Below, piece by piece: positions 21,931 through 32,979 of a DNA stretch of 64,000 nucleotides. Position 1 is the first letter of the stretch, and every line of letters starts with the position of its first letter. The position numbers were made by a program, and so were the translations under genes. This stretch comes from Diploptera punctata (Eukaryota > Arthropoda > Insecta > Blattodea > Blaberidae): positions 310,001 to 374,000 of the forward strand of contig JASPKZ010004559.1 of assembly GCA_030220185.1 (NCBI GenBank). The letters run 5' to 3'. The notes beneath the pieces were generated by a model. That model ran no database searches. It saw nothing but the letters and a program-made list of their open reading frames with translations, and was not told where the DNA came from.

Positions 21931-22425
21931 TCATAAGTAATGCCACGAGTGATTTTAAAATTATTGATAAATTCAAGAAGTGAGGAGTGAATTTATCTAG
22001 AGAATTTTGAAATCAAGAGTGGCATTTTCTAGGACTATTTAACGAATAAAATTAAGCTGTTTACTCACAAATCATTATTTAAATATAGTTATTTTAAAAT
22101 ATTTATATATTTAATGTAAACGCCGATGTTTGAAAACAAATGAGAAACGATTGGTATGCTTAATTTGCTTCTTTTGTTCATCACTGCAATCAGATCATAT
22201 TATTTATTGCCAAAGGAACGGAATATTGTAAGAATGCACTCTAGTGGAGAAAAAATGAAACACATCAAACTGTATATTAATTCATTTCTGATGTCCTATG
22301 ATGTAAATATGACAATTCTATTTTTCTGGAATGTTATTACCTGGGGAAAAATACATTTAAGAAAGTGCAAACAATGGTTTTTTTATTTTTTTTGGCGATA
22401 TAATCAATTGCTACATGCGCTAAAT
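21931..22425 (+). repeat. Hairpin repeat family D, copy 4, 3'-truncated
   Basis: Starts AAGTAATGCCACGAG, keeps a shortened hairpin and stops near GCTACATGCGC before the block with AAATATCAGTACC. It corresponds to copy 3 of unit 1 with an internal/3' deletion. Confidence 0.75.
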
Positions 22426-22627
22426 ATCAGTACCAAGAAGATAAAAACATAATTAAATTCGTTATTCAGATTGACAAACGACAAACCAAAGCCCAAATGT
22501 AAAGCATTTATAGAAAATGAAAAATAGTATAATGTGAGCCATACAGTGCACAATATTATTTTTTATTTCACACTAACACCCGGCGTGCGCTGCTACGCTA
22601 GTGTATATATATATATACGTATATATA

Positions 22628-23205
22628 ATTTAAAAACTAAAACAACACTTTATTAGAAAACCGAACTAGAAAATGAAAAGTAATTTTAATTTCCAACACG
22701 CTTGGGATGGAATTAAAGTTCGGTTTTCTAATGAAGCGTATTATTTTAATTTTTTAAACTATTTTTTATTTTTTAGTTTTAATATTTTACAGAATAAGAT
22801 AAAAATGTAAATGTCTTTAAATTCGATACTATTGTAGTATGAGCTAAAAGTAATACTCTTCTAAAAAGATCCTCCGGGCCGGATTTGAATCAGCGACCTA
22901 TGGATTACTGAAATTATATACCACTATAGTCCACCGCTCTACCAACTGAGCTACCAGAGGATAATATTAATTTCTTACAACGATGGACTAAAAAGTCGAT
23001 AAGTCCGCAACCTATTAAACCGGTCTTTATTTTTTTGATGTCCTGATGACCTTGGCCAGGATCTTAGAAAAAATTATGAAATTATTGTATTGTCATTGAT
23101 CCTTTACAAGTATACAAAGATTCAAGTGGATCCAATGTTTTTAAGTGGGTGAAAATCGTGTTGAAAGACTATGTCACACGGATAGATACAGGTGAAGCTA
23201 ATTTA
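22628..23205. repeat. Foldback family B, copy 3, reduced palindrome
   Basis: Only ~50-bp arms of the palindrome remain (about 22630-22765). They are followed by the tRNA-Tyr-like sequence and one repeat unit, ending GATACAGGTGAAGCTAAT. The shortened palindrome suggests deletion of the hairpin centre. Confidence 0.7.
22870..22960 (-). repeat. tRNA-Tyr-like gene remnant with intron, best copy
   Basis: Minus strand. The acceptor CCTCTGG pairs fully with CCGGAGG (one G-U) followed by A. The D arm GCTC/GAGC is intact, the anticodon stem GTGGA/TCCAT pairs, and the intron-like insert of ~18 bases sits at the canonical position 37/38 of eukaryotic tRNA-Tyr. The anticodon is ATA rather than GTA and the T stem has one mismatch (GCTGA against CCGGC). 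The sequence otherwise follows the known eukaryotic tRNA-Tyr pattern closely. Its repetition within family B argues for a co-mobilised pseudogene rather than an active gene. Confidence 0.6.
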
Positions 23206-23646
23206 AAGCGTGTAAAATGGGTGTTGGTATATCTGACTTCGACGCCGTTTAACGGATTATCATGAAAGTTGGCACATATATGTTGCTATTTTTTTCATGG
23301 AGAGGGTTTTTATGCTATATATTATGTTCTAAAGCCGTAAGTTCTAGTAGTTCACCTGAAATTAAAATTTAAAAATCTCTCTAGCGGTCGCAATTTTCGA
23401 TGTTTCACAACAAAACTCGGTATATCCTATTGAAATAAACCGAGATAGGTACTAACCAAAAATCACCGGAATCTGATCGTTAGAAACTAGGGTTTACCTG
23501 AAATTCGAAATTAAAAATTGACTAACAACCGCCATGTTTGGTTCTTCGTAATGTATACCATATAATTTAATTAATACCTAATATTTCAATTATTTAGGCG
23601 TAGCAGCGCATGATTATCTAGTATAATATAATACTCTATTATCATC

Positions 23647-23768
23647 CTTCACCGGTGTGTAAAGCAACGGGAAGCTACCACACCTACAATTCCGTATTAA
23701 AGCTGCAAGCATAGCATGAAAATGCTATGATTGCAGTGAAGGACCTGCCTTCGGGCAGAATTACTATG
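23647..23768 (+). repeat. SINE1 3' fragment
   Basis: Only the 3' part is present, from GTGTGTAAAGCAACGGGAAG to GGGCAGAATTACTATG; head and body are missing. Confidence 0.8.
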
Positions 23769-24030
23769 TATGGATTAAGAAATTAATTAATTTCAAGCCA
23801 GAATGTGAGGCATTACAAACTTTATATTTAGCCCTTGTCCTACAGTATTTTACTCTAATTTATCTTATTTTCATCTGATCAGGAGCCAATGCTCGACGCG
23901 TGCCACGAAACTCTGCAAGAAAGAAGAAAACTAATTTCCTGCATAATGGATATAGTTTGATATTAAATTTGTTTTTAAGGAAATATCAAGTCCATTTCCG
24001 CTCTTGTTTAAACGCGTATCTTTCTGCAAA

Positions 24031-24312
24031 CTGAGTAAGAATAAGTAACTAACTCACTGGTACTTTCGAACTTTTAGATTCATGGCCGCGCGGGCATATG
24101 CTATACACACATCCCTATCTTAAGCTAATATTTTCTAATCATCCCCTTATAATCTACTTGCCTCAAATCACGGTTGATGTTATTCTTCCTAACTCATTCT
24201 AGGTCTACCAACTGGAAGTTTGCCCTTTGATTTTCCTAGAAGCTTCCATGTCCATATTTCATTCTCTATTCGTGTCACATAACCTGCCTATCGTAGTCTA
24301 TGAGACTTTGTT
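24031..24312 (-). mobile_element. RTE/BovB-like LINE, 3'-end fragment
   Basis: Matches the 3' end of the intact LINE at 35685-38945 (TTCATGGCCGCGCGGGCATA, GGTCTACCAACTGG, CCTAGAAGCTTCCATG). Its end shows the family's AGTTACTTATTC-type tail. 5'-truncated. Confidence 0.85.
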
Positions 24313-24486
24313 TTTATGGATTAATTTTTTATAATTATGAATTAATAATTTTAGATAGTGAGTCAATTTTGACTGAATTTATTTTATTTATTTATTTTGT
24401 AAAGATTAATTCCTTCATGTTTAATTTTAGAATGCGAATATCAATCAGGCCGTAAGCACTCCAGTATGTCTAGACTTACTTCAGAT

Positions 24487-25236
24487 TATCATAAGTAATA
24501 CCACGAGTGATTTCCAAATTATCGATAAATTCACGACTCACGAAGTGAGGAGTGAATTTATCTAGAGAATTTGGAAATAAAGAGTGGCATTTGTTAGGAC
24601 TATTTAACGAATAAAATTAAGCTGTTCACTCACAAATCATTATTTAACTATAGTTATTTTAAAATATTTATATATTTAATGTAAACGGCGATGTTTGAAA
24701 ACAAATGAGAAACGATAGGTACGCTTCAACTGCTTCTTTTGTTTATCACTGCAACCAAATCATACTATTTATTGCCAAAGGAATGCAATATAGTAAGAAT
24801 GCTCTCTAGTGGAGAAAAAATGAAACATCAAACTGTATATTAATTCATTTCTGATGTCGTATGATGTAAATATGACAATTATATTTTTCTGGATTATTAC
24901 CTGGGAAAAAATACATTTGAGAAAGTGCAAACAGTGGTTTCTTTTTTTGGCGGTATAATCAATTGCTACAAATGTTTTTATATTAACTCCCGCATGCGGC
25001 ATGTGTTGACATTCATGCACTATATATACAATCTGGTACCCGTATTTCTCACAGGCTCAGTCACTGCAAAATAATGGTCAGACCTGTTCAGAATATTAAA
25101 AAGGAGGAGCTTTCTTTAATATGGTAATTATAACACTGATAAATATTTAGTGAAACATGACTCTGATTGGTTGTAAAACAGAAATCATTGAAACGTGATT
25201 GGTCATTGACTCCCATTTGGGGCATGAGTTAAATAG
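24487..25236 (+). repeat. Hairpin repeat family D, copy 5
   Basis: Near full-length: starts AAGTAATACCACGAGTGATT, with an intact palindrome around CTCACGAAGTGAGGAG, and ends GGGGCATGAGTTAAATAGTC. Confidence 0.8.
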
Positions 25237-25439
25237 TCCTTATAATGTCTTACCATCTGCATCTAGTGTTTCCCAAAGGTAGTTCGGCAAGATATTTCCA
25301 ATAGAACTCTGATAATAATGGTAAGTCTATGTAGTTTGTAACGAACGATTTTAAGCCTCAAACAGAAGAGTGTAATGGCTATAGCTTAATAAAATAAACA
25401 CCCCCTCTGAATAATTATATCGTTATAAATGCCTATATA

Positions 25440-26105
25440 AAGCTTCTCAAATTAGGTTCCAAATTGATGAAGAGTAAGAAGTACATAGTTTATAATAGTG
25501 TTTTACAAGGAACAGAGAAGGAAGTGTGTTTCAGGGGATTGGAAAATCGGTGTAGAAAGGAAATTGAAGGGCATAGTGATGTTTGGGTATGGGAGAGGAA
25601 TGCGGAGAATAATAGCTATGTTTGAAGGAAAGTTAAGAAGAGATTGATATAGACAGACAATATATGGAAGCCGAGTGTAGCCAGAAAGTATCGCTCACCC
25701 TGCAGTCGGAACTGAAACTTTCGTGGAGAATAGGGATAATATAAGTGCTATTGCACGGTTTCATTTGGGGAGATGGATGACCAATAATTTAACAAGTGAA
25801 GAAGGCATTAAACTGTGCCCTATATGCGATGACCATAAAAACTGGCAACATATTATAGCATTCTGTAGAGAGACAGCAACTTAGATTACAATTGCTCCCA
25901 AAGTGATTTCTCAGGTCGGATCGTGGGAGAGTGGCGTGTTGGGATATTTTAGGACGGATCGAAAATGAAGTGAAGACATGCAAATTTTTGGGTACAGTAA
26001 GGAAACTGAGGATAGAAAAATTGGAGATCAATAAGGAAATATGTATTACCAATAATAAGAATCTCAATATGGTATTTGTTTCCGATCTTCAATTATATAA
26101 TAAGT
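25440..26105 (+). pseudogene. Degenerate LINE C-terminal region with Cys-His knuckle
   Basis: Around 25760 the frame reads ARFHLGRWMTNN then LCPICDDHKNWQHIIAFC, a C-x2-C-x8-H-x4-C pattern. This is typical of the region after the RNase H or RT domain in R1/I/Jockey-type LINEs. Further on, FLGTVRKLRIEKLEIN leads to a stop near 26107. Several frameshifts and stops separate the parts. The exact clade is not determined. Confidence 0.5.
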
Positions 26106-26364
26106 AGTCTTAATAAGTTGAATAGCCTGATGGTGTATTTGATGCCTACAGGGTTGGGGGGGGATATGAGAGCGCGCGCGCGTGTATGTGGGGTGTTGTG
26201 TGAGTATATATGTTTTTTTCTCTCTCATTTTTAAATTTGTTTTGTGGATTTTTTTAAAAATTATTAATATACAGAATTGGACTTTTTATATCTATACACA
26301 TGGCCTTTTCACATATGAGTGTAGATGTGTATTATTGTGTATGTAGTGTAAACATAGATTATAG

Positions 26365-26406
<42 letters not shown>
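26365..26406. repeat. (TA)n microsatellite
   Basis: Pure TA run; nearby 26150-26200 also has short G and CG/TG alternations. Confidence 0.95.
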
Positions 26407-26407
<1 letters not shown>

Positions 26408-26599
26408 TTTTTTTTTGCTTTTTATGTAGGTATGTAGCCTTGTGTGTGTTTGTTTATATATTCTTATGTTTATTTTTATTTTTTATTCATGGAAAAATAA
26501 TGCACGTACGGCCAAGCAGACCCATGCGCAATGTAAATATTTCCTTTCTTAAAAAAAAGGTAATCAATTCCATTCCACTACTATGTTCATCATTCTTTT

Positions 26600-26915
26600 G
26601 ATGTGTTGCCTATCTTACAAAGGGCATCTCAAAAAGTCTAATGGATTCTAATGAGACTGATATAAAATAAAATAAAACAGTCTAGCAGTTATAACACATT
26701 TGAACATGGGGACAAAACTCCCTAACTTTCGAGTAATTAATTAATTAACTACAGTTTTGGTTTGGGCGAGACTTGATGTCCGGTCTCGGTTAAAGCTAGC
26801 ATATACCATTCTGCATTCACTAAACCGTCTGTTTTCGTAGAACAGTCAGTAAGGGCATCTAGCTGGGGAGCATGAAGGTTCGAGTTCGATACCTACTTCC
26901 GAGTATTATTTTTAT
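26600..26915 (+). repeat. Dispersed repeat family I, copy 1 (tRNA-like part)
   Basis: Shares CATATACCATTCTGCATTCA, GACTGTTTTATTTTATTT-type ends and a B-box-like GGTTCGAGTTCGATACC with an inverted copy at 30560-30865. The two copies face each other across ~3.6 kb. SINE2 inserted immediately after this copy. Confidence 0.65.
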
Positions 26916-26920
26916 ACCTT

Positions 26921-27220
26921 AGCACGCCGTAGCGTAGTGGTTAAGGCACTGGGCTACAAGCCGGAGGGTCGAGGGTTCAAGTCCCGTTGGGGTCAGGATT
27001 TTTAAACTGACCCAAACCCTCTGGTGGCACTATGGCCCTGGGGTCGACTCAGCCTCTAACGGAAATGAGTACCAGACGCTTGTTCTGGGGTAAAGGCGGC
27101 CGTCACGCAGGGCTGACAACCCGGCTGACATCAAGTGCCGATTGTCTAGAAAAAGTGGGAGCCTTAACCTCCTACTACCCCCAAAGGCCTCCTGAGGCCT
27201 GTTGTGGGATCACTTTACCT
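26921..27220 (+). repeat. SINE2, tRNA-derived, good copy
   Basis: tRNA-like head (CACGCCGTAGCGTAGTGGTT as A-box region; GGGTTCAAGTCCCG B box), then a 200-bp body including GGCGGCCGTCACGCAGGGCT. It ends in a CTTTACCTTTTTA tail. Body bases give a spurious 71-residue reading frame that recurs in the 59698-60026 copy. Confidence 0.85.
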
Positions 27221-28173
27221 TTTTACCCGCTCTTAGAGCGATCCTAACATAAAAAAACGCCAATTGTATCCTTCCGCAATACGCTCCACAATTAACTGTC
27301 ACATTGACAGGGAGCACGTGTGAAGTATATGAGATATGCGAACGTTAAATGGGGCAGATTACAAGAAGCTGGCGAGATTTTCAATCAACTTGTGAAACAT
27401 AGTTAAAAACAAAATGTTTTTTTTTACCACTAGTCAAAGGTTTGTCAGACTTGTGTTTTAAAAATTTAGATGACCACACAGCAACAGGAGACTCGACACC
27501 TTCAAACATTTTGTTGCATCGGAATCAACTGAAGCTGTAATTATTGATTAGATATATTTTAGCACATTTTCTAGGTATTGAATATTATTATTTTCATTTA
27601 TAAAGAATAACAAGTTTATTCAGAGGACATATTTTTATTTTAATGAAGGGAACTGATTTTTTTTGCGTGCTTATTGCTTCTGCATCGTACGTCGGTGTCC
27701 ATAACCAATGAAAAGTGAGCAGGTCACGTGGTTTTGTTTTGATGAGGATCACTTTAAGAGCGGACAGCCTTTAATAACCAATTATTAAACTTGATAATCA
27801 TTGTGCATTTGCATTAATAGTAGAATGATATTAATATTTTTCTTTTTATGTGTACTTATATTATTTAAATAATTTTCCAAGTTGTGAGCAGAAAGGTAGC
27901 ACTCGCAGTTACGTCTTACATCTCTAATAAAATTGTTATTGTTTTTTTTGTTAAAGCAATAGTAAAATTTGCATTATTTTCATTAACAAATAAAGGTCCA
28001 TTCATATCTGCCGTTTAATTAGTATTATTGATAGTTTATATGTAGAACTTGCATATTTTATTTGCTAACATCTGGTTATTCACTTGTCAGTTTGTTTTGA
28101 TACATAGAGACGACTATTATAAAGCAAGTGCATATACTTTTTTACACTCGCACACCCCTCAATCTCCAAAATA
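27221..28173. other. AT-rich DNA, nothing firmly recognised
   Basis: No gene or repeat could be supported. Short open stretches around 27450-27540 have no recognisable domain. Confidence 0.4.
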
Positions 28174-28901
28174 CAGTGCGTCCCAAATTGATGTATACAC
28201 ACTTTGAAACGTATTTCTCAGCAACGAAATGAGACAGAAATACAATTTTTGTTGTGTTTGATCCACAGGGCACTGGAAAAGCATATCAACACATTCATCG
28301 ATCTTCACGTCTTTATAAACAACAATGGCGGCGAGATTATCATTCGATGAACGTAAGTGGATTCTGAAGTGTTATTGGAAAGTGGAGAATGTTTTTGAAG
28401 TGCAACGACGTTGGATGGTTGAATTTGGGACACCACCATCAACAAGGGTAACAATAACAGGAATCTCACGAGAACATTGCCTCACTGACTTCTTTGGGGA
28501 TCGTGCAAAAACCTGCATGACTGCACCAGTACTCTCGTTATCAGTTTCTTTCTTCCGCACCGACCTTTCAACACATCTTGCACCGTTCCATCGTTTTCAA
28601 ACTTGTCTCGGATTCTTGTTATTGTTACCCTTGTTGGTGGTGGTGTCCCAAATTCAACCATCCAACGTCGTTGCACTTCAACAACATTCTCCACTTTCCC
28701 ATAACACTTCAGTATCCACTTACGTTCGTCGAATGATAATCTCGCCGCCATTGTTGTTTATAAACACGTGAAGATAGAGGAACGTGTTGCTATGCTTTTC
28801 CAGTGCCCTGTAAATCAAACACAACAAAAATTGTATTTCTGTCTCATTTCGTTGCTGAGAAATAATGTTTCAAAGAGTGTATACATCAATTTGGGACACT
28901 C
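28174..28901. mobile_element. Palindromic mariner-like element with two head-to-head transposase starts
   Basis: TIRs with GTCCCAAATTGATGTATACA at both ends are flanked by TA. The inverted arms continue for over 270 bp. Both strands begin the same protein: MAARLSFDERKWILKCY at 28325 (+) and 28751 (-), followed by VQRRWMVEFGTPPPTR, the DUF4817-type helix-turn-helix of mariner-related transposases. The minus copy runs further (IRDKFENDGTVQDVLKGRCG, then after a frameshift ARSPKKSVRQCSREI). The catalytic domain is absent, so it cannot move itself. Confidence 0.75.
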
Positions 28902-29039
28902 TATGTACTGAAGATTGCAATCTGCTACTTTTCGTGGAAAATTATTTAAATAATATAAACACACGAAAAGAAAAATATTAATATAATTTCACAAATTAAT
29001 GCACATGAAACAATAATTTACAGGATTATCATCACCATG

Positions 29040-29530
29040 ATGAATATTTTAGTAGGATCTGTAGCCTGTAATTTACTCAAGGTGATCTACATGAATCCAT
29101 CTACGTCTTGGCCTTCCAAAATCTCCCTTTCCCTGTGGTTGATATTGTAGAGATAGTTTAGATAACCTTCCCCTTTCCATTCTCAAAACATGTTGTTTCC
29201 AATTTTGTTATATCATTTAATATATTTTTGAATTTCAATTTTTTTTTCTGATATCAATATTTCTTTGATCCAACCTTGTGAATCCAATAAATGGTCTCAA
29301 AAATCGCGTATGTGCTGTTTCCAATTTATTTTTATCTCTTTGATTCAGGACCCAAACTTCACTTCCATATTTAAGTGCTGGTTTTGATATAATATTATAT
29401 TAATCTTAATTTGGCTTCTGTTGACATTGATTTTCCAAAATTTATTTTTATTATGTCATTTAATTTATTATATTTTTCTAATTTTATATCTATATCTCTT
29501 TCATTTTCTGAAATAATAGGATTAATAATA
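29040..29530 (-). pseudogene. LINE 3'-end remnant
   Basis: Minus-strand residues resembling the RT C-terminal region (R-M-E-R-G-x, GRPR-type box near 29110) in broken frames. AT-rich and old. Adjacent to, but separate from, the next LINE fragment. Confidence 0.5.
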
Positions 29531-29539
29531 GATAGATAG

Positions 29540-30530
29540 ATCATCGGTTGATTAATGTTTTTGACATCGTCCGATTCCTAATAGCCAATTTTGTCGGTCC
29601 ATCCAATCTCCTGGTTGTAGATGTTTCTCCTTCATGTATAAACATATTCCCTGACTCCAGGAGGTTTTAGGTCTTCCTCTGCCTCGTCTTCCCTCAGGTT
29701 TCCATTCCAAAACAGATTTTGGTAGTCGATCCTCTTCCATTCACTGGACATGTCCGTACCATCTTAATTGCTGAGTTTTAATATAATCTAAAATAGTGTC
29801 TTCAATCTTCATTTTCTCCCTTATAACTGAGTTCCTAATTTTTTTCTCTTCTTGAAATTCTTGCTGCCCTTCGTATAAAATCCATTTCCGTTGCCAAAAG
29901 ATACTTATTTGTTTTTGTTGTTAATGGCCAAAGTTCTGCTCCATAAGTAATGATGCTTTTAACAATTGTATGATATATATTCATTTTATTTTTATTACTT
30001 ATATTTTTATCCCACAATATTCCATTGAGGCAAGCAATTGCAAATTTTCCTTTATTATTTCTATTTCTTATTTCCTCTTCATAACTCCCATTTTTATTTA
30101 TTTTAATTCCTAAATATATGATCTCACTACAAGATTTTATTGTTTCTCCAGACTCCAAAATTAAATTTTGTTCTGGTTCACCAATTGATAAATATTTTTA
30201 GTTTTTCATGTTCAAATTTAATCCCCATTTTTCATATTCTTGTATTTATTTTCTAGTCATAAATCCTAAATCTTCATAATCTTGTGCAATTAACAATTGA
30301 TCATCTGCAAAATGTAAGTTGTATAAAGTTTTGTTGTTTGAAATAGGAATTCCCATGCTTGAACATTTTCTCCTCCAATTCTTTAATGTTTCATGTACAT
30401 ATATTTTAAACAGAGTTGGTGATAGACAACAACCTTGACGAAGACCTTTATTTATCGTGAAACCATGTGACAATTTACTGCCAATTTTAATTTTAGATAT
30501 GCAATTGTCATATAAATTTTGTATAGCTTT
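29540..30530 (-). pseudogene. LINE remnant with RT palm motif and C-terminal region
   Basis: Minus strand, in order: GLRQGCCLSPTLFKIYV (RT motif 4), LYNLHFADDQLLIAQDYED (F-A-D-D catalytic box of motif 5), YLGIKINKNGSYEEEI, YGAELWPLT and finally LPKSVLEWKPEGRRGRGRPK. Frame breaks near 30160-30245 and 29740-29835. The FADD box still holds both aspartates, but the ORF is split into three. Related to the 44786-45491 copy, which also has FADD. Confidence 0.75.
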
Positions 30531-30559
30531 AATTATTATAGTCTTAATTTCCATAGTCT

Positions 30560-30865
30560 TAAAGCTATAATTGATTATTAAATAAAATTGAAGTAGTAAT
30601 CGAACCCGAGCCTTCGTGTTAACCCGCTCTACTGACTGATTTACGAAAGTAGACAGAATAGTGAATGCAGAATGGTATATGCTAGCCCTAACCGACACCA
30701 TACGTCAGGTCTCGGCCAAAACAACCCTTAATTAATAATGGAGTTGTGCCCCTGGTTTAAAGTTGTACGACTGCTAGGACTGTTTTATTTTATTTGATAC
30801 CAGTTTCGTTAGAATCCATTGGTCGTTTTTGAGAGCCTCCCATGTTAGTTCATATAGACCTCCTT
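30560..30865 (-). repeat. Dispersed repeat family I, copy 2
   Basis: Inverse of 26600-26915, with GAATGCAGAATGGTATATGC and CCAGTTTCGTTAGAATCCAT at matching positions. Confidence 0.65.
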
Positions 30866-31499
30866 ATTAAGTTAATCCTTTCTCGAAAAAATCTTAACTT
30901 CTGTTTATCTGTTAAAGAGAGAATAAACATTTTTGTAAAAAGTAATATAAGTTTTTTTAATGACGTGAATATAATATTTTATGTGAAGTGATAAGTGAAA
31001 CACATGGATTAATGTAATAATTTTGTATTTAAATGACCCATTCTTATCAGACAACATTATGACAGCATGAAGTGATATGAACGCATAACTACGGCATAGC
31101 ATGAAGAAATCAACTTATCAACAGGAAGTTTGGTTAGCGATATTTCATAATAATTAATGTGCCCTTCATCACTGCATGTTGTTCATTCGCTCATAATGAA
31201 GTAAAATTTAAATTTATCTGCAGAAAGGAACCAAATAGCAATTAAACAGTTAAATTAAATTAAACTTAATTGGAAAATAAAACAAATTGAAACTATAGGA
31301 GGTCAAGGTAAGAGCTGCTTCATATTGAACCAAAGGTGGCGTTGTGTCCATACAAAAGCTTACAGCTTTTTTACGGGTCATTAAAAAACAGAGAAAACAA
31401 AATAATCATCTTCTTAGAGAATAATAAAACATATTTGGAAAATAAAATTATAGAAAGACTGAAACAAATTCATAAATCTTGGCTACAACTTATAATTTT
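30866..31499. other. AT-rich DNA, nothing recognised
   Basis: No coding or repeat signal supported. Confidence 0.4.
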
Positions 31500-31770
31500 A
31501 CAATAAACTAATTAACTAACTCGTTCGCACAAGTGAACCTGTAGATTCATGGCCGCGCGAACATAAGCTCTCCAAACACCCCAATACTGCGCTAACGCTT
31601 TACAATTATCCCCTGTATAACCTACCTCCCTCATGGTTTATGTTTTCATTCTTGGTCTACCAACTGGGCGTTTTTCCTCTGATTTTCCTACAAGAAGCTT
31701 CCATGCCCCTCTTTCATTCCCCATTCGTGCCACATGTCCTATTCATAGCAGTCTATGAGACTTAACTGGC
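31500..31770 (-). mobile_element. RTE/BovB-like LINE, 3'-end fragment
   Basis: TTCATGGCCGCGCGAACATA, GGTCTACCAACTGGGCGTTT and CAAGAAGCTTCCATGC match the 3' end of the intact copy at 35685. An AGTTAGTTAATTAG-type tail (minus) is present. 5'-truncated. Confidence 0.85.
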
Positions 31771-32042
31771 ACAAAGAGTAGTGTGCGTATAGGCAAATAG
31801 TTTTCGGACACTTTCGAAATCCACAATGAGTTTAAGCAAGAAAATACTCTATCTCATCTGCTATTCAATGTTGTACTAGAGTATACCAACAAATTATCAT
31901 TTTATAATGATATGAATATTAACTAATGACTGGCACTTCGGACCCAAAGGTTCATGGCTGCGCAGACAAACTCTTCATAGATTCCAATTCTGAGCTTCCC
32001 CCACCCCGATCGTTCCCTGTATAATTTATCTCGCTCAAATAT

Positions 32043-32979
32043 CACTGGTCGACAAGGTTGTGATTAGTGAATCTAGTGAATTTTTTCATACTGAATTCAG
32101 ATATGTAGTCAGAATTTTTCCATCAGGCACAGTTTTTTTTATGACAGCTACTTTAAAAAAAATATTTTAGCATTCTCTTCTTCCGGATTTCGATCCGGAA
32201 AATCTTGGGACTATCTCTGATGAGCACGGTGAGCGTTTTTATCAGCAAATTTCCAGAATGGAAAAGAGGTACCAAGGCAAGTGGAGTTCTAATAAGCTGG
32301 CTGACTACTGTTCGGCCAAGAAGAGAGATGTTCCAGATGCAAAATATGCCCGAAAATCACTATCTACCACTTTCTAGGTAAGTCAGAATGATTAGAGTTA
32401 GATGGATTTTATTATAATTTATTTATTTTTTTTCAAATGCCCCAGGTTTGTCTTTCGACATTCCTGGTTTCTCTCCTGGCATGGCGTAATTGTAACCCAC
32501 TTCTGAGGTTGGGGCGCCTGGAAGGCGGAGTTACATTGCCCCGATGATATGATGGGTGATGATGATGATAGTGGTGCGCCAGGAGAGTCCTAATCCTAAA
32601 CCTAACCTCAGATGAATATGAATGATGATGATTGCGATGCCCATATGATTTCGGGGACCGTTTGGGCCTTAAAGTTTTCCTGACATTTGTCTTACAGGTG
32701 AGGAAAAACCCCGATAAAAAACCTCACCCAGAAAAACTGTCCCGACCGGGGATCGAACCCGGGTCCGCTGCGTGACAAAGCAGCACGCTACCCCGAGACC
32801 ACAACGGTGGAGTTATTATAAATTATAAATATTATAAAAAATGTAAATGAATATCACAGAAAACCCTTGCCTGACAGGAAAAAACTGAAATGATATTTAA
32901 ATTCAGGATGAAAAATACTTCTAATATCACATGTTTTTATTCTTGTGAAAGAAAAAAAGTTCATTTTTGTCGACCAGTG
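32043..32979 (+). mobile_element. DNA transposon remnant with CACTGGTCGACAA TIRs
   Basis: Perfect 13-bp TIRs (CACTGGTCGACAA at the left, its complement ending at 32979), with TA at both flanks if one extra T is allowed on the left. Before the inserted SINE1 it encodes FDPENLGTISDEHGERFYQQ and MEKRYQGKWSSNKLADYC, ending near 32376. This C-terminal sequence recurs in many arthropod transposon proteins. Superfamily not assigned. A related copy lies at 49244-50160. Confidence 0.65.
32461..32813 (-). repeat. SINE1, long variant, nested in a DNA transposon
   Basis: tRNA head ends GTTGTGG at 32813. The body has CTTACAGGTGAGGAAAAACC, and the 3' part extends through CTAATCCTAAAC-like bases to CTTCCAGGCGCC-type sequence, as in the long variant at 57315-57650. 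It lies inside the element 32043-32979, so it is the youngest layer of this nest. Confidence 0.8.

Larger units (their letters stand above)
15282..23430. repeat. Tandem segmental duplication, two diverged units
   Basis: Unit 1 (about 15282-20514) and unit 2 (about 20515-23430) share the same order. This is SINE1 minus, an anchor block with CCATTATTTTGAATAGAA, block C (starts at 17140 and about 21330), family D, a block with AAATATCAGTACCAAGA (19176, 22428), foldback family B and a closing block with TGGTATATCTGACTTCGACG (20305, 23226). Differences are insertions and deletions: unit 1 has an extra family B copy (15935-17125) and an extra D copy; unit 2 has a LINE fragment (20690-21075). No gene is contained. 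Confidence 0.75.

Noticed and set aside
22870..22960. Functional tRNA-Tyr gene
   Set aside because: The anticodon is ATA, the T stem has a mismatch and the unit sits at the same place in three copies of a mobile repeat; annotated as tRNA-derived instead.
15282..23430. CRISPR-like or satellite array
   Set aside because: Repeats are long, diverged and interspersed; no short direct repeats with unique spacers exist anywhere in the window.
25789..26067. 92-residue minus frame
   Set aside because: Antisense to the LINE C-terminal remnant whose plus strand carries the recognisable C-x2-C...H...C knuckle.
27032..27247. 71-residue frame recurring almost identically at 59640-59912
   Set aside because: Recurrence is due to SINE2, a non-coding element; the frame starts inside the SINE body and ends outside.
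28325..28771. 148-residue plus frame as an intact transposase
   Set aside because: Only the first ~45 residues are transposase; after the palindrome centre the frame reads antisense to the opposite arm.
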